Part shown: in pieces, positions 51,061-59,178 of the stretch
Numbering within the stretch: the stretch's first letter is position 1
Layout: each line of letters begins with the position of its first letter
DNA from: Pusillibacter faecalis
Lineage (GTDB): Bacteria > Bacillota > Clostridia > Oscillospirales > Oscillospiraceae
NCBI RefSeq assembly: GCF_018408705.1
Contig: NZ_AP023420.1
Location: forward strand, 496,001-560,000
DNA: 64,000 bases
Direction of reading: 5' to 3'
Notes under the pieces: model-generated
The model's input: the letters and a program-made list of their open reading frames with translations, nothing else
Database searches by the model: none
What the model was told of the DNA's origin: nothing
Program-made: the position numbers and the translations under genes

Positions 51061-52791
51061 TCAAGCCTCCAGCTTCCAGCTGTTGGCCTGGGCCCGGACA
51101 TGAACGAAGTCAGCATACAGGCCCGGCTGGGCAATCAGTTCCTCATGAGTGCCCCGCTGGACAATGTGCCCGCCGTTCAGGACCAGGATCTGGTCGGCAT
51201 TGCGCACCGTTTTCAGCCGGTGGGCAATCAGGATCAGAGTTTTTCCCTTTGTCAGAGAGGAAATCGCGGCCTGGAGTTCCGCCTCGTTTTCCGGGTCCAC
51301 GCTGGCCGTTGCCTCGTCCAAAATCACGATGGGCGCGTCTTTGAGCATGGCCCGGGCGATGGAGAGGCGCTGCTTCTCGCCCCCGGAGAGGGAGCCGCCG
51401 CCCTCTCCCAAAACCGTGTCGTAGCCGTCCGGCAGGGCTGTAATGAAATCGTGACAGCAGGCGGCTTTGGCGGCAGCCACCACCTGCTCATGGGTGGCGT
51501 CCGGGCGGCCGAACTTGATGTTGTTCTCCACCGTGTCGTTGAAGAGATACACCGACTGGAACACCATGGAGATGTTCTTCATCAGGCTGTCCAGCTTATA
51601 CTCCCGCACATCATGGCCGCCCACGGTGATCCTGCCGCCCTGAACATCCCAGAAGCGGGCGATGAGATTGCACAGAGTGGTCTTTCCGCCGCCGGAGGGC
51701 CCCACCACGGCGGTGGTGCTGCCGGCGGGGACGGTAAGGCTCACATGCTCCAGAATGGTCCGCTCCCCATAGGCGAAAGAGACATCCTCAAACCGGACAG
51801 AGGCATCCTCCGGTTGAAGTTCCGCTCCGTCAATATCCATCACCGGCGTATCGTCGATGGAGTTGGCCTTATCCATGGAGGCGCCCAACATCTGGAGATT
51901 GTCCGCCATATTGCCGGCGCTCTCCAGTTCCGCATAGAGCATAAAAGAGGCAACGAGCATCAGCAGGCACCGGGTCAGGGGCAGGCTCCCACCGGAATAG
52001 AGCGCCAGAGCGCACACGGCCAGCGCCACGGCGAACAGCCGCACCGTAATCTGCCGCAGACCCATCCAGGGGGCTACGGAGTGCTCCAGCCCCAGGGCCT
52101 TTTCACAGCTTTCATCCACAGTTTTCTGCACGGCCTGGCCGCTGTCCTTGTCCAGTCCATAGGCCTTGACCACGCTCATACCCTGGATGTACTCCAGCAC
52201 TGCCTCCACCAGCTTCATCTGGGCGTGCTGGCGGGCAGGGCCGGTCTTGAGCAGGGACCGCTGGCTCAACTCCGTAACCAGCAGATAGGCCAGGATGCCC
52301 GCGATAGCCAGCAGACCGAGCCTCCAGTCCACAAGCAGGATCGCCAGACACATAGCCAGGGTGTTGAGGAAACCGCCGATGACGCTGACCAGGCAGCGGG
52401 CGGCGTTGTTCTCCACATCCCCCAGTGTGGTGGTAACTACGGCGGTAATGTTGCCCAAGGAGTTGTCGTTGAAGTAGCCCATGGGGATGTAGCGCAGCCG
52501 GTCCCCGATATGGACCCGCTTTTCCGCCACCATGAAATAGCCCGTCTCCGTCTCCGCGTTGGTGGACCAGTACGAGCAGGCGGTCCGCCCCGCCACGGAA
52601 ACCAGCATGATGCCGATCACGGGCCATATGCTCAAGTTCGCGCCGCCCACCAGAATCTCCAGGGTCAGCATCAGGGCCCAAAACTGGAATGCGGTGAACA
52701 CAGCCCCCAGGAACGCCACGAGCATGGATTTTTTCAAAAGGCCCCTGCGGCTGCCTGCAAAGGCAGAAATTTTCCGAAGCACACTGAACAT
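51061..52791 (-). CDS. Exporter-fold ABC half-transporter, second of a pair
   Basis: A 576-residue membrane-ATPase fusion with GPSGGGKTT, LSGGEKQR, VILDEATASVDPEN and IAHRL. The ATG at 52791 follows GAGGAGG, three bases after the partner's stop. It is close in sequence to the half-transporter at 29910. It probably forms a heterodimer with the product of 52795. Confidence 0.88.
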   Translation of the reverse strand: MFSVLRKISAFAGSRRGLLKKSMLVAFLGAVFTAFQFWALMLTLEILVGGANLSIWPVIGIMLVSVAGRTACSYWSTNAETETGYFMVAEKRVHIGDRLRYIPMGYFNDNSLGNITAVVTTTLGDVENNAARCLVSVIGGFLNTLAMCLAILLVDWRLGLLAIAGILAYLLVTELSQRSLLKTGPARQHAQMKLVEAVLEYIQGMSVVKAYGLDKDSGQAVQKTVDESCEKALGLEHSVAPWMGLRQITVRLFAVALAVCALALYSGGSLPLTRCLLMLVASFMLYAELESAGNMADNLQMLGASMDKANSIDDTPVMDIDGAELQPEDASVRFEDVSFAYGERTILEHVSLTVPAGSTTAVVGPSGGGKTTLCNLIARFWDVQGGRITVGGHDVREYKLDSLMKNISMVFQSVYLFNDTVENNIKFGRPDATHEQVVAAAKAACCHDFITALPDGYDTVLGEGGGSLSGGEKQRLSIARAMLKDAPIVILDEATASVDPENEAELQAAISSLTKGKTLILIAHRLKTVRNADQILVLNGGHIVQRGTHEELIAQPGLYADFVHVRAQANSWKLEA

Positions 52792-52794
52792 CTC

Positions 52795-54546
52795 TTATTC
52801 CTCCTCTCCGTCCCGAACGCCCAGATAGGACTGCCACATCTGCCGGTACAGCGGGCAGGAGGCCAGAAGCTCCTCCTGCTTCCCCTGGGCGGCGATCCGG
52901 CCGCCTTCCACTACAGCGATGTTGTCCGCGCCGGCTACCGTGCCCAGCCGGTGGGCAATGACGATCAGGGTCTTGCCCTTCGTCAGACGGGAGATGGCCT
53001 GCTGGATGACCGCTTCATTCTCCGGGTCGATGCTTGCGGTAGCCTCGTCGAGAATGACGATGGGCGCATCCTTCAGCATGGCGCGGGCGATGGAGATACG
53101 CTGCTTTTCACCTCCGGACAGGTGGCCGCCGCCCCCGCCGCAGATGGTGTCGTAGCCCTGATCCAGCTGACGGATGAAATCATCGCACCCGGCAGCCCTG
53201 GCTACCGCCTCGACTTCCGCATCGGTGGCGTTCAGACGGCCCATGCGGATGTTGTCCCGCACCGTGCGGTCAAAGAGGTAGTTGTCCTGAGATACATAGG
53301 CGATCTGGCGGTTGAGCTGTTCCAGCGGGATTTTCCGCAGGTCCACACCGCCCAAGGCGACAGAGCCGCCCGTCACATCCCAGAAGCCGGCGATGAGCTT
53401 GGCAATGGTACTCTTACCGGAGCCGGAGGGACCTACAAGAGCGGTCACTGTCCCCGGCCGGATGTCCAGGTTTACATCGTGGAGCACTTCACCGTCCTCC
53501 TGCTTGTAGGCAAAGGACACATGATCCAGCCGGATACCCAGCCCATTCAGCTTCGTCTCTGCCGTGGGACGCTTCAACTCTGGGGCGTCCAGAATGGCAG
53601 AAATCTCGCCCACATTGGTGCCCACCACCGCCAGTTCATCCACAAAGGTCATAGCCGATACCAGCGGTCCGGTAAGCCCCAGGGACAGCACGACGATGGT
53701 GAGGAATACAGCTGTGCTCAGGCTTCCGCCGCCCCACAGCAGCAGACCCACCGGCAGGACGGGCAGCAGCACCGAGGGGATGACCGCCTGCATGACCGCC
53801 ATATACTTCTGGTTATCCGCCATCCAGTCCACATAGTATTGGGCGTTTTCCGTCACGGCATCGGAGTACCGCTTGTAGGACCCGGCGGACTGGCTGAACG
53901 CCTTGACCACCTGGATGCCTCCCACATACTCCACGATGGCATTTGCCATGCGGCGGCCCACCTCCACGGCGCCCTGCCAGCGGACGGCGTAAGTCTTGCT
54001 GCTCTGGGAAGCCACCACGATCCCAATCACCGTGGTCACCAGGGAGGCGAGCCCCATTCGCCAATCCAGGACGAAGATATAGACCGCGATGCTCACCGGC
54101 ACCAGCAGATTGGAGGTCATCTCCGGCAGCAGATGAGCCAGGGTGGGCTCCATCCCTTCCACCCGGTCCACAATGGTGGTTTTGTACTGGCCGGAGGGCG
54201 TGTCCAGGATCGTCCCCATGGGCACCCGGCTCAGTTTGGAGAGCAGATTTTGCCGCACCCGGCGCAGCGTGTGATAGGTGGCCGTGTGGGACAGGCTGGT
54301 AGACCATGTGGAAAACAGCGCCTTTCCCCCATAGCCCGCCAGAGCAAGGCCGCACCAGGGCAGACAATCCGCAAGGCCACCCCCTTCCAGCAGCAGCCCA
54401 ATCATAGCGGCTACGCAGAAGTAGGGCACCATACCGCAGGCCACCCCCAGCACCGCCAGGGCTACCGAAGCATAAAATCCACCGTGCTCACCACTTGCCC
54501 AGCCCCACAGCACAGCAAAGGGTGAGGGCGCTTTCTTGTGATCCAT
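52795..54546 (-). CDS. Exporter-fold ABC half-transporter, first of a pair
   Basis: A 583-residue half-transporter with GPSGSGKST, LSGGEKQR, VILDEATASIDPEN and IAHRL. Unlike the first members of the other three pairs it has a standard D-loop. The ATG follows AAAGGGG. The DtxR box at 54569 and a TetR gene lie upstream. Probably an iron-chelate or metallophore transporter like the other pairs. Confidence 0.88.
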   Translation of the reverse strand: MDHKKAPSPFAVLWGWASGEHGGFYASVALAVLGVACGMVPYFCVAAMIGLLLEGGGLADCLPWCGLALAGYGGKALFSTWSTSLSHTATYHTLRRVRQNLLSKLSRVPMGTILDTPSGQYKTTIVDRVEGMEPTLAHLLPEMTSNLLVPVSIAVYIFVLDWRMGLASLVTTVIGIVVASQSSKTYAVRWQGAVEVGRRMANAIVEYVGGIQVVKAFSQSAGSYKRYSDAVTENAQYYVDWMADNQKYMAVMQAVIPSVLLPVLPVGLLLWGGGSLSTAVFLTIVVLSLGLTGPLVSAMTFVDELAVVGTNVGEISAILDAPELKRPTAETKLNGLGIRLDHVSFAYKQEDGEVLHDVNLDIRPGTVTALVGPSGSGKSTIAKLIAGFWDVTGGSVALGGVDLRKIPLEQLNRQIAYVSQDNYLFDRTVRDNIRMGRLNATDAEVEAVARAAGCDDFIRQLDQGYDTICGGGGGHLSGGEKQRISIARAMLKDAPIVILDEATASIDPENEAVIQQAISRLTKGKTLIVIAHRLGTVAGADNIAVVEGGRIAAQGKQEELLASCPLYRQMWQSYLGVRDGEEE

Positions 54547-54568
54547 AACCTAAAACCCCTTTCTTTTG

Positions 54569-54584
54569 GTTAGTAAATGCTAAC
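54569..54584. promoter_or_regulatory. DtxR-type operator of the ABC pair
   Basis: GTTAG-TAAATG-CTAAC, perfect arms and the same centre as the box at 42814, 23 bases before the first half-transporter. Confidence 0.75.
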
Positions 54585-54606
54585 TTAGAATCAAAAGGAA
54601 AACCCT

Positions 54607-55233
54607 TTATTCAAAGGGAATTCCAAGGAGACGGAACCAGCCCGCGGAGTAAAAATTCCGCAGATCATCCATATAAACCATCGCTTTTTCCCGCGGCATA
54701 TCATGGCGGATCGTCTCAAACATCCCATTGAAAAGCGCGGTGGACATGATGTGGATCAGCTCATCATCCAGACGCCGGATGGGATAGCCGGCGTCCACCA
54801 TTCGATCCACCAACAGCCGTCCGGAGTGGTCCTCGATTTCCGCCAGGGTATCCAGATAATGCTCGTATTTTGTCCCGGAGGAACAGCAGGCGATGAGCTT
54901 GAATGCGTCAAAGTGGTCGTAAAGAAAGTCCATCATCCAGGATGCTTCCTTGTCCGGCACCTCCGGGAGCTTTTGAAGTTGCTCCTCCAAGTTTCTTCCA
55001 GCAAAGGTCTGTTGAAGGGTCCGATACCGCTCTACCAGCTCATGGGCAGGCTCTCTCACCAGTCCGTCAAACAATGCCTCCTTGTCCGTATAGTAGCGGT
55101 AAATCGCCCCAGTCGTTACTCCAAGAGAAGCCGCGATGCTTTTTAAGGATGCTCCCCGGAAGCCGTTTTCCATAAATTCCCGCTTCCCAGCCTCCAGCAG
55201 ATCCGCCCGCAGCTTTTCGTTTACAGGGCGCAT
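54607..55233 (-). CDS. TetR/AcrR-family transcriptional regulator
   Basis: A 208-residue TetR repressor. Helix-turn-helix SLGVTTGAIYRYYTDKEALF at about 35-55. Ligand domain with ACCSSGTKY and FETIRHDMPREKA, shared with the proteins at 72 and 4814. The ATG at 55233 follows GAGGTG. The GTG three codons earlier overlaps that site. It lies directly before the box and ABC pair. Confidence 0.88.
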   Translation of the reverse strand: MRPVNEKLRADLLEAGKREFMENGFRGASLKSIAASLGVTTGAIYRYYTDKEALFDGLVREPAHELVERYRTLQQTFAGRNLEEQLQKLPEVPDKEASWMMDFLYDHFDAFKLIACCSSGTKYEHYLDTLAEIEDHSGRLLVDRMVDAGYPIRRLDDELIHIMSTALFNGMFETIRHDMPREKAMVYMDDLRNFYSAGWFRLLGIPFE

Positions 55234-55249
55234 ATTGTTCACCTCTTTC

Positions 55250-55306
55250 GATAACTATATTATTTAATAACGATATTATCTTAAAACGAGCGTCTGTATT
55301 TGTCAA
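55250..55306 (-). promoter_or_regulatory. Promoter and palindromic TetR operator
   Basis: TTGACA (55301-55306), 17 bases and TAAGAT (55278-55283) on the minus strand. The 31-base two-fold palindrome GATAA-N5-TTATT-T-AATAA-N5-TTATC (55250-55280) follows. No gene or other clear signal was seen in 55307-55557. Confidence 0.65.
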
Positions 55307-55557
55307 GCCCCTATCATAAAATCATGACAATATACGGATGGATTTGTTCATCAGATAATAAATCCGCAACTATCTTGGATGGCAGTTACGGTTCATTTAA
55401 CTGAAGATGTGTAACTGTGTCAATAAAAATCTTTGAAAGCAAGGGGCAGGCTATACTAGTCCTTAAAGATCCCTTCTTCCCTTCTCCGGAAGTTTATGTT
55501 ATTGAGTTTGGAATACTGTGTGTGAAATTATAATTTGAGGGCATAGTTATCAGCGTG

Positions 55558-55851
55558 ATGTTCCTTGTGATGATTGAGGCATCTTGCCCCTTAGTGATCT
55601 GGTTTGAGTACCACTTCACATAGGGAGGGTGGCTGGTATTTTTGATTGCCGGTCTACTCTACCTGTTCACCGCACTTTTCGGTCAGGGCTCTTTCTCTAT
55701 TCTTCCGAGACCGTTGGGCGTTACCTGCATATGGCGAATCTGGGAGTTGAAAGAGCAAACCCGCAGGGTGGAACGGGGTTGGTTTCCCAAAAAACAAAGC
55801 GAAAATAGAAACTGGGGGAGTTTTTATCCCTGTCTCAACCTGTCCTCTTGA
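55558..55851 (+). pseudogene. Decayed DUF4491 gene
   Basis: The frame reads CPLVIWFEYHF, then an in-frame TAG at 55621, then a hydrophobic stretch and WELKEQTRRVERGWFPKK. This matches the intact DUF4491 protein at 50715 (HPLVIWCEYHF, RELKEQARRVERGWFP). With the internal stop and altered middle it is not functional in one piece. The frame then runs on into the promoter of the next unit. Confidence 0.8.
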
Positions 55852-55901
55852 CAGAGTACGTGTAGTTTTATATAATTATTCTGCGGTTAGTTATGGCTAA
55901 C
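55848..55901 (+). promoter_or_regulatory. Consensus promoter with DtxR-type box for the ZIP operon
   Basis: TTGACA (55848-55853), 17 bases and TATAAT (55871-55876), a perfect sigma-A promoter. The box GTTAG-TTATGG-CTAAC at 55886-55901 starts nine bases after the -10, over the expected start site. Metal-dependent repression is the obvious reading. Confidence 0.85.
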
Positions 55902-55956
55902 CACAAGATGCATCCTGTTATGTTCGCAAAAACCGCAACTAGAAAAGAGGGCAATT

Positions 55957-56133
55957 ATGTTCAATTACCTGGAAATCCTTGGATCACAGAACCTCCCCAT
56001 TAAAGCTGATCTTTCCCATTTATCCCCCACAGCCCTAGACGGTGGATGCCATTTGCAGAAAAGGCAGTGGCAGACACTGGTGTGGGCGGTACAGCCACGT
56101 TTAAAAACAAACGTAGATTTAAGGCCGTTCTGA
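55957..56133 (+). CDS. Possible 58-residue leader or small protein before the ZIP transporter
   Basis: An ATG at 55957 with GAGGG upstream opens a 58-codon frame (MFNYLEILGSQNLP at the start, LRPF at the end), which stops four bases before the ZIP start codon. Translation could therefore couple into the transporter gene. It has no membrane helix and no recognised family. It contains one Cys and one nearby His (GGCHL). It may be a coupling leader, a small partner protein or a chance frame. Confidence 0.45.
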   Translation: MFNYLEILGSQNLPIKADLSHLSPTALDGGCHLQKRQWQTLVWAVQPRLKTNVDLRPF

Positions 56134-56137
56134 TCCT

Positions 56138-56920
56138 ATGGAAACACTGGTTATCTATGGCCTGCTGATTCCCTTTGTGGGCACCTCGCTAGGGTCTGCC
56201 TGCGTCTTTTTCCTGAAGAAAGGTTTGGGGGATCGGGTGCAACGGGGGTTGACCGGCTTTGCTTCTGGTGTCATGGTTGCTGCGTCTATCTGGAGCCTGC
56301 TGATTCCTGCTATGGATCAATCCTCCGGGGCGGGTTCTTTGGCCTTTCTGCCAGCGGTCATTGGCTTTTGGGCTGGCATCCTCTTTCTGCTGGGGTTAGA
56401 TCATCTGATTCCACACCTCCATCAAAAGAGTCACCACGCAGAAGGGCCTCATACGCGGTTGCGGCGCTCTACCATGATGGTGCTGGCTGTCACCCTTCAT
56501 AACATTCCGGAGGGAATGGCTGTAGGCGTGGTCTATGCAGGCTACCTAGCCGGAGACGGTCAAATCACCATGATGGGCGCTCTGGCCTTGTCTTTGGGCA
56601 TCGCCATCCAGAACTTCCCCGAGGGAGCTATTATCTCCATGCCCCTGCGAGCGGAGGGAATGAGTAAACCCCGAGCCTTTGCGGGAGGCGTACTCTCCGG
56701 TGCAGTAGAACCCCTGGGCGCTCTATTGACGATTCTGGCTGCTGGACTGGTGGTCCCGGCTCTTCCTTACCTGCTGAGTTTTGCTGCTGGTGCTATGATT
56801 TATGTGGTAGTGGAAGAACTGATCCCAGAAATGTCCCAGGGAAAGCACTCAGATATTGGTGCGCTGTCCTTCGCTGTGGGGTTCACTCTGATGATGGCAC
56901 TTGATGTGGCGCTGGGATAG
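56138..56920 (+). CDS. ZIP-family metal transporter (ZupT-like)
   Basis: A 260-residue inner-membrane protein with about eight helices. The metal-binding helices carry HNIPEGMAVG and NFPEGAIIS, with EEL in a later helix, and a His-rich cytoplasmic loop (HLIPHLHQKSHHAEGPH). ZIP proteins import zinc, iron, manganese or related divalent ions. The DtxR box in front suggests iron or manganese. The ribosome site lies inside the preceding small frame. The 267 bases to the next gene show only short uncertain frames. Confidence 0.92.
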   Translation: METLVIYGLLIPFVGTSLGSACVFFLKKGLGDRVQRGLTGFASGVMVAASIWSLLIPAMDQSSGAGSLAFLPAVIGFWAGILFLLGLDHLIPHLHQKSHHAEGPHTRLRRSTMMVLAVTLHNIPEGMAVGVVYAGYLAGDGQITMMGALALSLGIAIQNFPEGAIISMPLRAEGMSKPRAFAGGVLSGAVEPLGALLTILAAGLVVPALPYLLSFAAGAMIYVVVEELIPEMSQGKHSDIGALSFAVGFTLMMALDVALG

Positions 56921-57187
56921 AGGAACCTGAATATTTTGCGGCGAATTCAGGAATAGCTCTCACAGACAACACAGGTATATTTAGCGTCAATCGGGAACGC
57001 TGCAAATGCAATAAGCTTCTGGCCCCCAAAAAGCCGGGGAGTAAAAAAGAACGCTAGGATATCTTTACTGTCTAAGAAAAATATTTCTGCCCGATGCAAT
57101 AAAACACTTTGTCTGCGCGTTATATAGATGAACAGCAAAAAAACAGCCCCCCCGAAATTGCTGGAACAACAACTTTAGGAGGACTTT

Positions 57188-58243
57188 ATGATGAAAAAGA
57201 ATTTTCCTAAGATCCTGGCAGGCTGCACCGCTATGGTGCTCATGACCGGAGCACTGCTCGTTCCCTCAATGGCGGTGAACGCCTCCGCCCATCAGGCGGT
57301 TCCCCATCTCCAACAGGCGTCCTATATCGGCGAGGCCAAAGCGAAGGAGATTGCCCTGAATCACGCTGGGGTGGATGCTTCCAAGGTGTCCTGGATCTTC
57401 GCCAAGCAGGACTATGACCACGGCCGGATGGAATACGATGTGGAATTTCTGTTTGGGAACAAGGAGTACGACTACAAAATCGACGCATCTACCGGCACTA
57501 TTCTCGGCTTCGATTATGATATTGAATGGCACATGACCGGTTCCGACACGGTGTCTCAGTCCAGTACCGATATTGGTGCGGAGAAGGCCAAATCCATCGC
57601 TTTGAAGCACGCAGGCTTGGCCGCCTCGGATACTGCGTTTATCTATGCCAACCTGGACTATGAGAACGGCCTCCGGGTGTATGATGTGGAGTTTTTCTCC
57701 GGCAATAAGGAGTATGACTACAAGATCAATGCCGCCACCGGGGATATCGTGAGCTTCGATCAGGATATTGAATGGTATGCGGCGGGCGGTTACCAGGCCC
57801 AGGCCAATACCGATATTGGCGCGGAGAAGGCCAAGTCCATCGCCCTGGAACACGCGGGCGTGGCTGCGGCGGACACGGTATTCATCAATGTCGAGCTGGA
57901 CTATGACGACGGCATGAGAGTGTACGACGTGGAATTCTTCTCTGGGAACAAGGAATATGACTACAAAATCGACGCCGCCAGCGGCGCGATCCTGGGCTTT
58001 GACTTTGATGTGGAGTGGTACACGGTTTCCAGCAAGGCCAGCGACTACATTGGCGAGGCGAAAGCGAAGCAGATCGTGGAGCAGGCCGCCGGTACCACGG
58101 GAGTTTACACCGAGTTCAAGCTGGAGGTGGATGACGGCCGTGTGCTTTACGAGGGCGAGATGCGCAGCGGCTGGATGGAATATGAGTTTGAAATCGATGC
58201 CGTGACCGGCGCGATCCTGGATTGGGACGCCGACTGGGATTGA
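57188..58243 (+). CDS. Secreted protein with four PepSY-like repeats
   Basis: A 351-residue protein with a signal peptide (about 1-34, ending VNASA) and four repeats of about 68 residues (roughly 46-114, 128-196, 209-277, 287-351). Each starts IGxxKAKxIA and ends YKIDAxxGxILxFDxDIEW. Repeats 2 and 3 are nearly identical and the last is the most diverged. PepSY domains modulate proteases or bind ligands at the cell surface. AGGAGG lies five bases before the ATG at 57188. It is probably a monocistronic unit ending at the terminator at 58320. Confidence 0.88.
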   Translation: MMKKNFPKILAGCTAMVLMTGALLVPSMAVNASAHQAVPHLQQASYIGEAKAKEIALNHAGVDASKVSWIFAKQDYDHGRMEYDVEFLFGNKEYDYKIDASTGTILGFDYDIEWHMTGSDTVSQSSTDIGAEKAKSIALKHAGLAASDTAFIYANLDYENGLRVYDVEFFSGNKEYDYKINAATGDIVSFDQDIEWYAAGGYQAQANTDIGAEKAKSIALEHAGVAAADTVFINVELDYDDGMRVYDVEFFSGNKEYDYKIDAASGAILGFDFDVEWYTVSSKASDYIGEAKAKQIVEQAAGTTGVYTEFKLEVDDGRVLYEGEMRSGWMEYEFEIDAVTGAILDWDADWD

Positions 58244-58319
58244 CCGCCACCTTCCAGATCAGATTCACTAACTTCTTGCAATCTGTCAAATGAGATGGCA
58301 AAATAAAACCAAGCGAGCG

Positions 58320-58355
58320 GTGCCCTGCACGTAACTAGTCTTACGTGCAGGGCAC
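58320..58355 (+). terminator. Terminator of the PepSY gene
   Basis: A 15-base stem with arms GTGCCCTGCACGTAA and TTACGTGCAGGGCAC, followed by TATTTTT. Confidence 0.85.
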
Positions 58356-58530
58356 TATTTTTCTTTACATAGGAGTTGTATTTGCTATGCCAAGGACAGA
58401 ATTTCAAAATTTCCAGTGCCCCCTGCACATTCAAAATGAGAAAAATTTGTAATCGCGTTAATAGGGCGAATTCAAAATCATTTAATGATGCATAAGAAGA
58501 TTATCATGCCTTTCATTGGTCTGCTGCTAT

Positions 58531-58896
58531 TCAGTCCGAGAAGCGAGTTAGTGATTTCAGAGCCAAAAAACTTTCGGCACTGATCGCATGTTCCATCTTG
58601 CATGCATCGCTGGAAGCAATGTTTTCGTCAACACCAAGACTAACCAGCAGATTGAACAGGACGTTGTGTTTTTCCATCATCTCTTTGGCGATTTTTAACC
58701 CTTTTCTGGTCAGGTGGATTTCTTTCCTATCGTCCACGCAGACAAATCCCTCTTCGACAAGTGACCTGACAGTAGTGGATACGGTAGGGCGCGAAACAGA
58801 TAAATAATCAGCCAGCTGATAAGGACGGACCTCCCCCCAGCGCGACAAGCTATAAATCGCTTTTACGTAGTTTTCCATTGTCTCTTTCAAGACCAT
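58531..58896 (-). CDS. DtxR/MntR-family metal-dependent repressor, divergent type
   Basis: A 121-residue regulator with the winged helix (LADYLSVSRPTVSTTV) and metal-binding residues in MENYVKA, MEKHNVLF and DACKMEH. It differs strongly from the four-paralog set. The site has Asn where those have Asp. The ATG follows AAGGA at a rather long distance. It lies just behind the feo operon and is probably its or the ZIP operon's regulator. Confidence 0.85.
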   Translation of the reverse strand: MVLKETMENYVKAIYSLSRWGEVRPYQLADYLSVSRPTVSTTVRSLVEEGFVCVDDRKEIHLTRKGLKIAKEMMEKHNVLFNLLVSLGVDENIASSDACKMEHAISAESFLALKSLTRFSD

Positions 58897-58959
58897 AGAG
58901 CAGCGTCGTCCTTCCTAGCGTTTTACAAGGCAACGGGAATCATAGCATACGTGTAGAAA

Positions 58960-58995
58960 AAGGTTGCGGCTTTCCAACAGAAAAGCCGCAACCTT
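58960..58995. terminator. Terminator of the feoB operon
   Basis: AAGGTTGCGGCTTT/AAAGCCGCAACCTT stem 12 bases beyond the Cys-rich protein stop, with an A-run giving T on the minus strand. Confidence 0.85.
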
Positions 58996-59007
58996 CTCTT
59001 TCACATA

Positions 59008-59178
59008 TCAGTTGTGACCCTTACCGCAGCTGCAGTGGGAACTATCTTTCTTGGAACCACAGGAGCAGCCGTCCGGGCATCCAATGCACTTTTTACCGCT
59101 CTTTTTCGCTTTGTAGACATAGAAAGCGGCAGCCGCAACAATGACCACAAGAACTGCAACTACAATGAAATCAATCAT
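59008..59178 (-). CDS. FeoB-associated Cys-rich membrane protein
   Basis: A 56-residue protein with one N-terminal membrane helix (DFIVVAVLVVIVAAAAFYVY) and a Cys-rich tail (CIGCPDGCSC, then CSCGKGHN), the PF12669 layout. Its ATG overlaps the FeoB stop (ATGA). It is thought to assist FeoB, in the manner of FeoC, but the mechanism is unknown. Confidence 0.88.
   Translation of the reverse strand: MIDFIVVAVLVVIVAAAAFYVYKAKKSGKKCIGCPDGCSCGSKKDSSHCSCGKGHN

Noticed and set aside
51022..54525. A 1167-codon open frame on the plus strand
   Set aside because: It is an antisense shadow of two ABC half-transporters whose motifs, starts and spacing are all normal. Similar long shadows at 7441-8907 and 32362-33477 were dropped for the same reason.
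56947..57138. A 63-codon minus-strand frame between the ZIP and PepSY genes
   Set aside because: No ribosome site and no recognisable motif. A short plus-strand frame there is equally unsupported.
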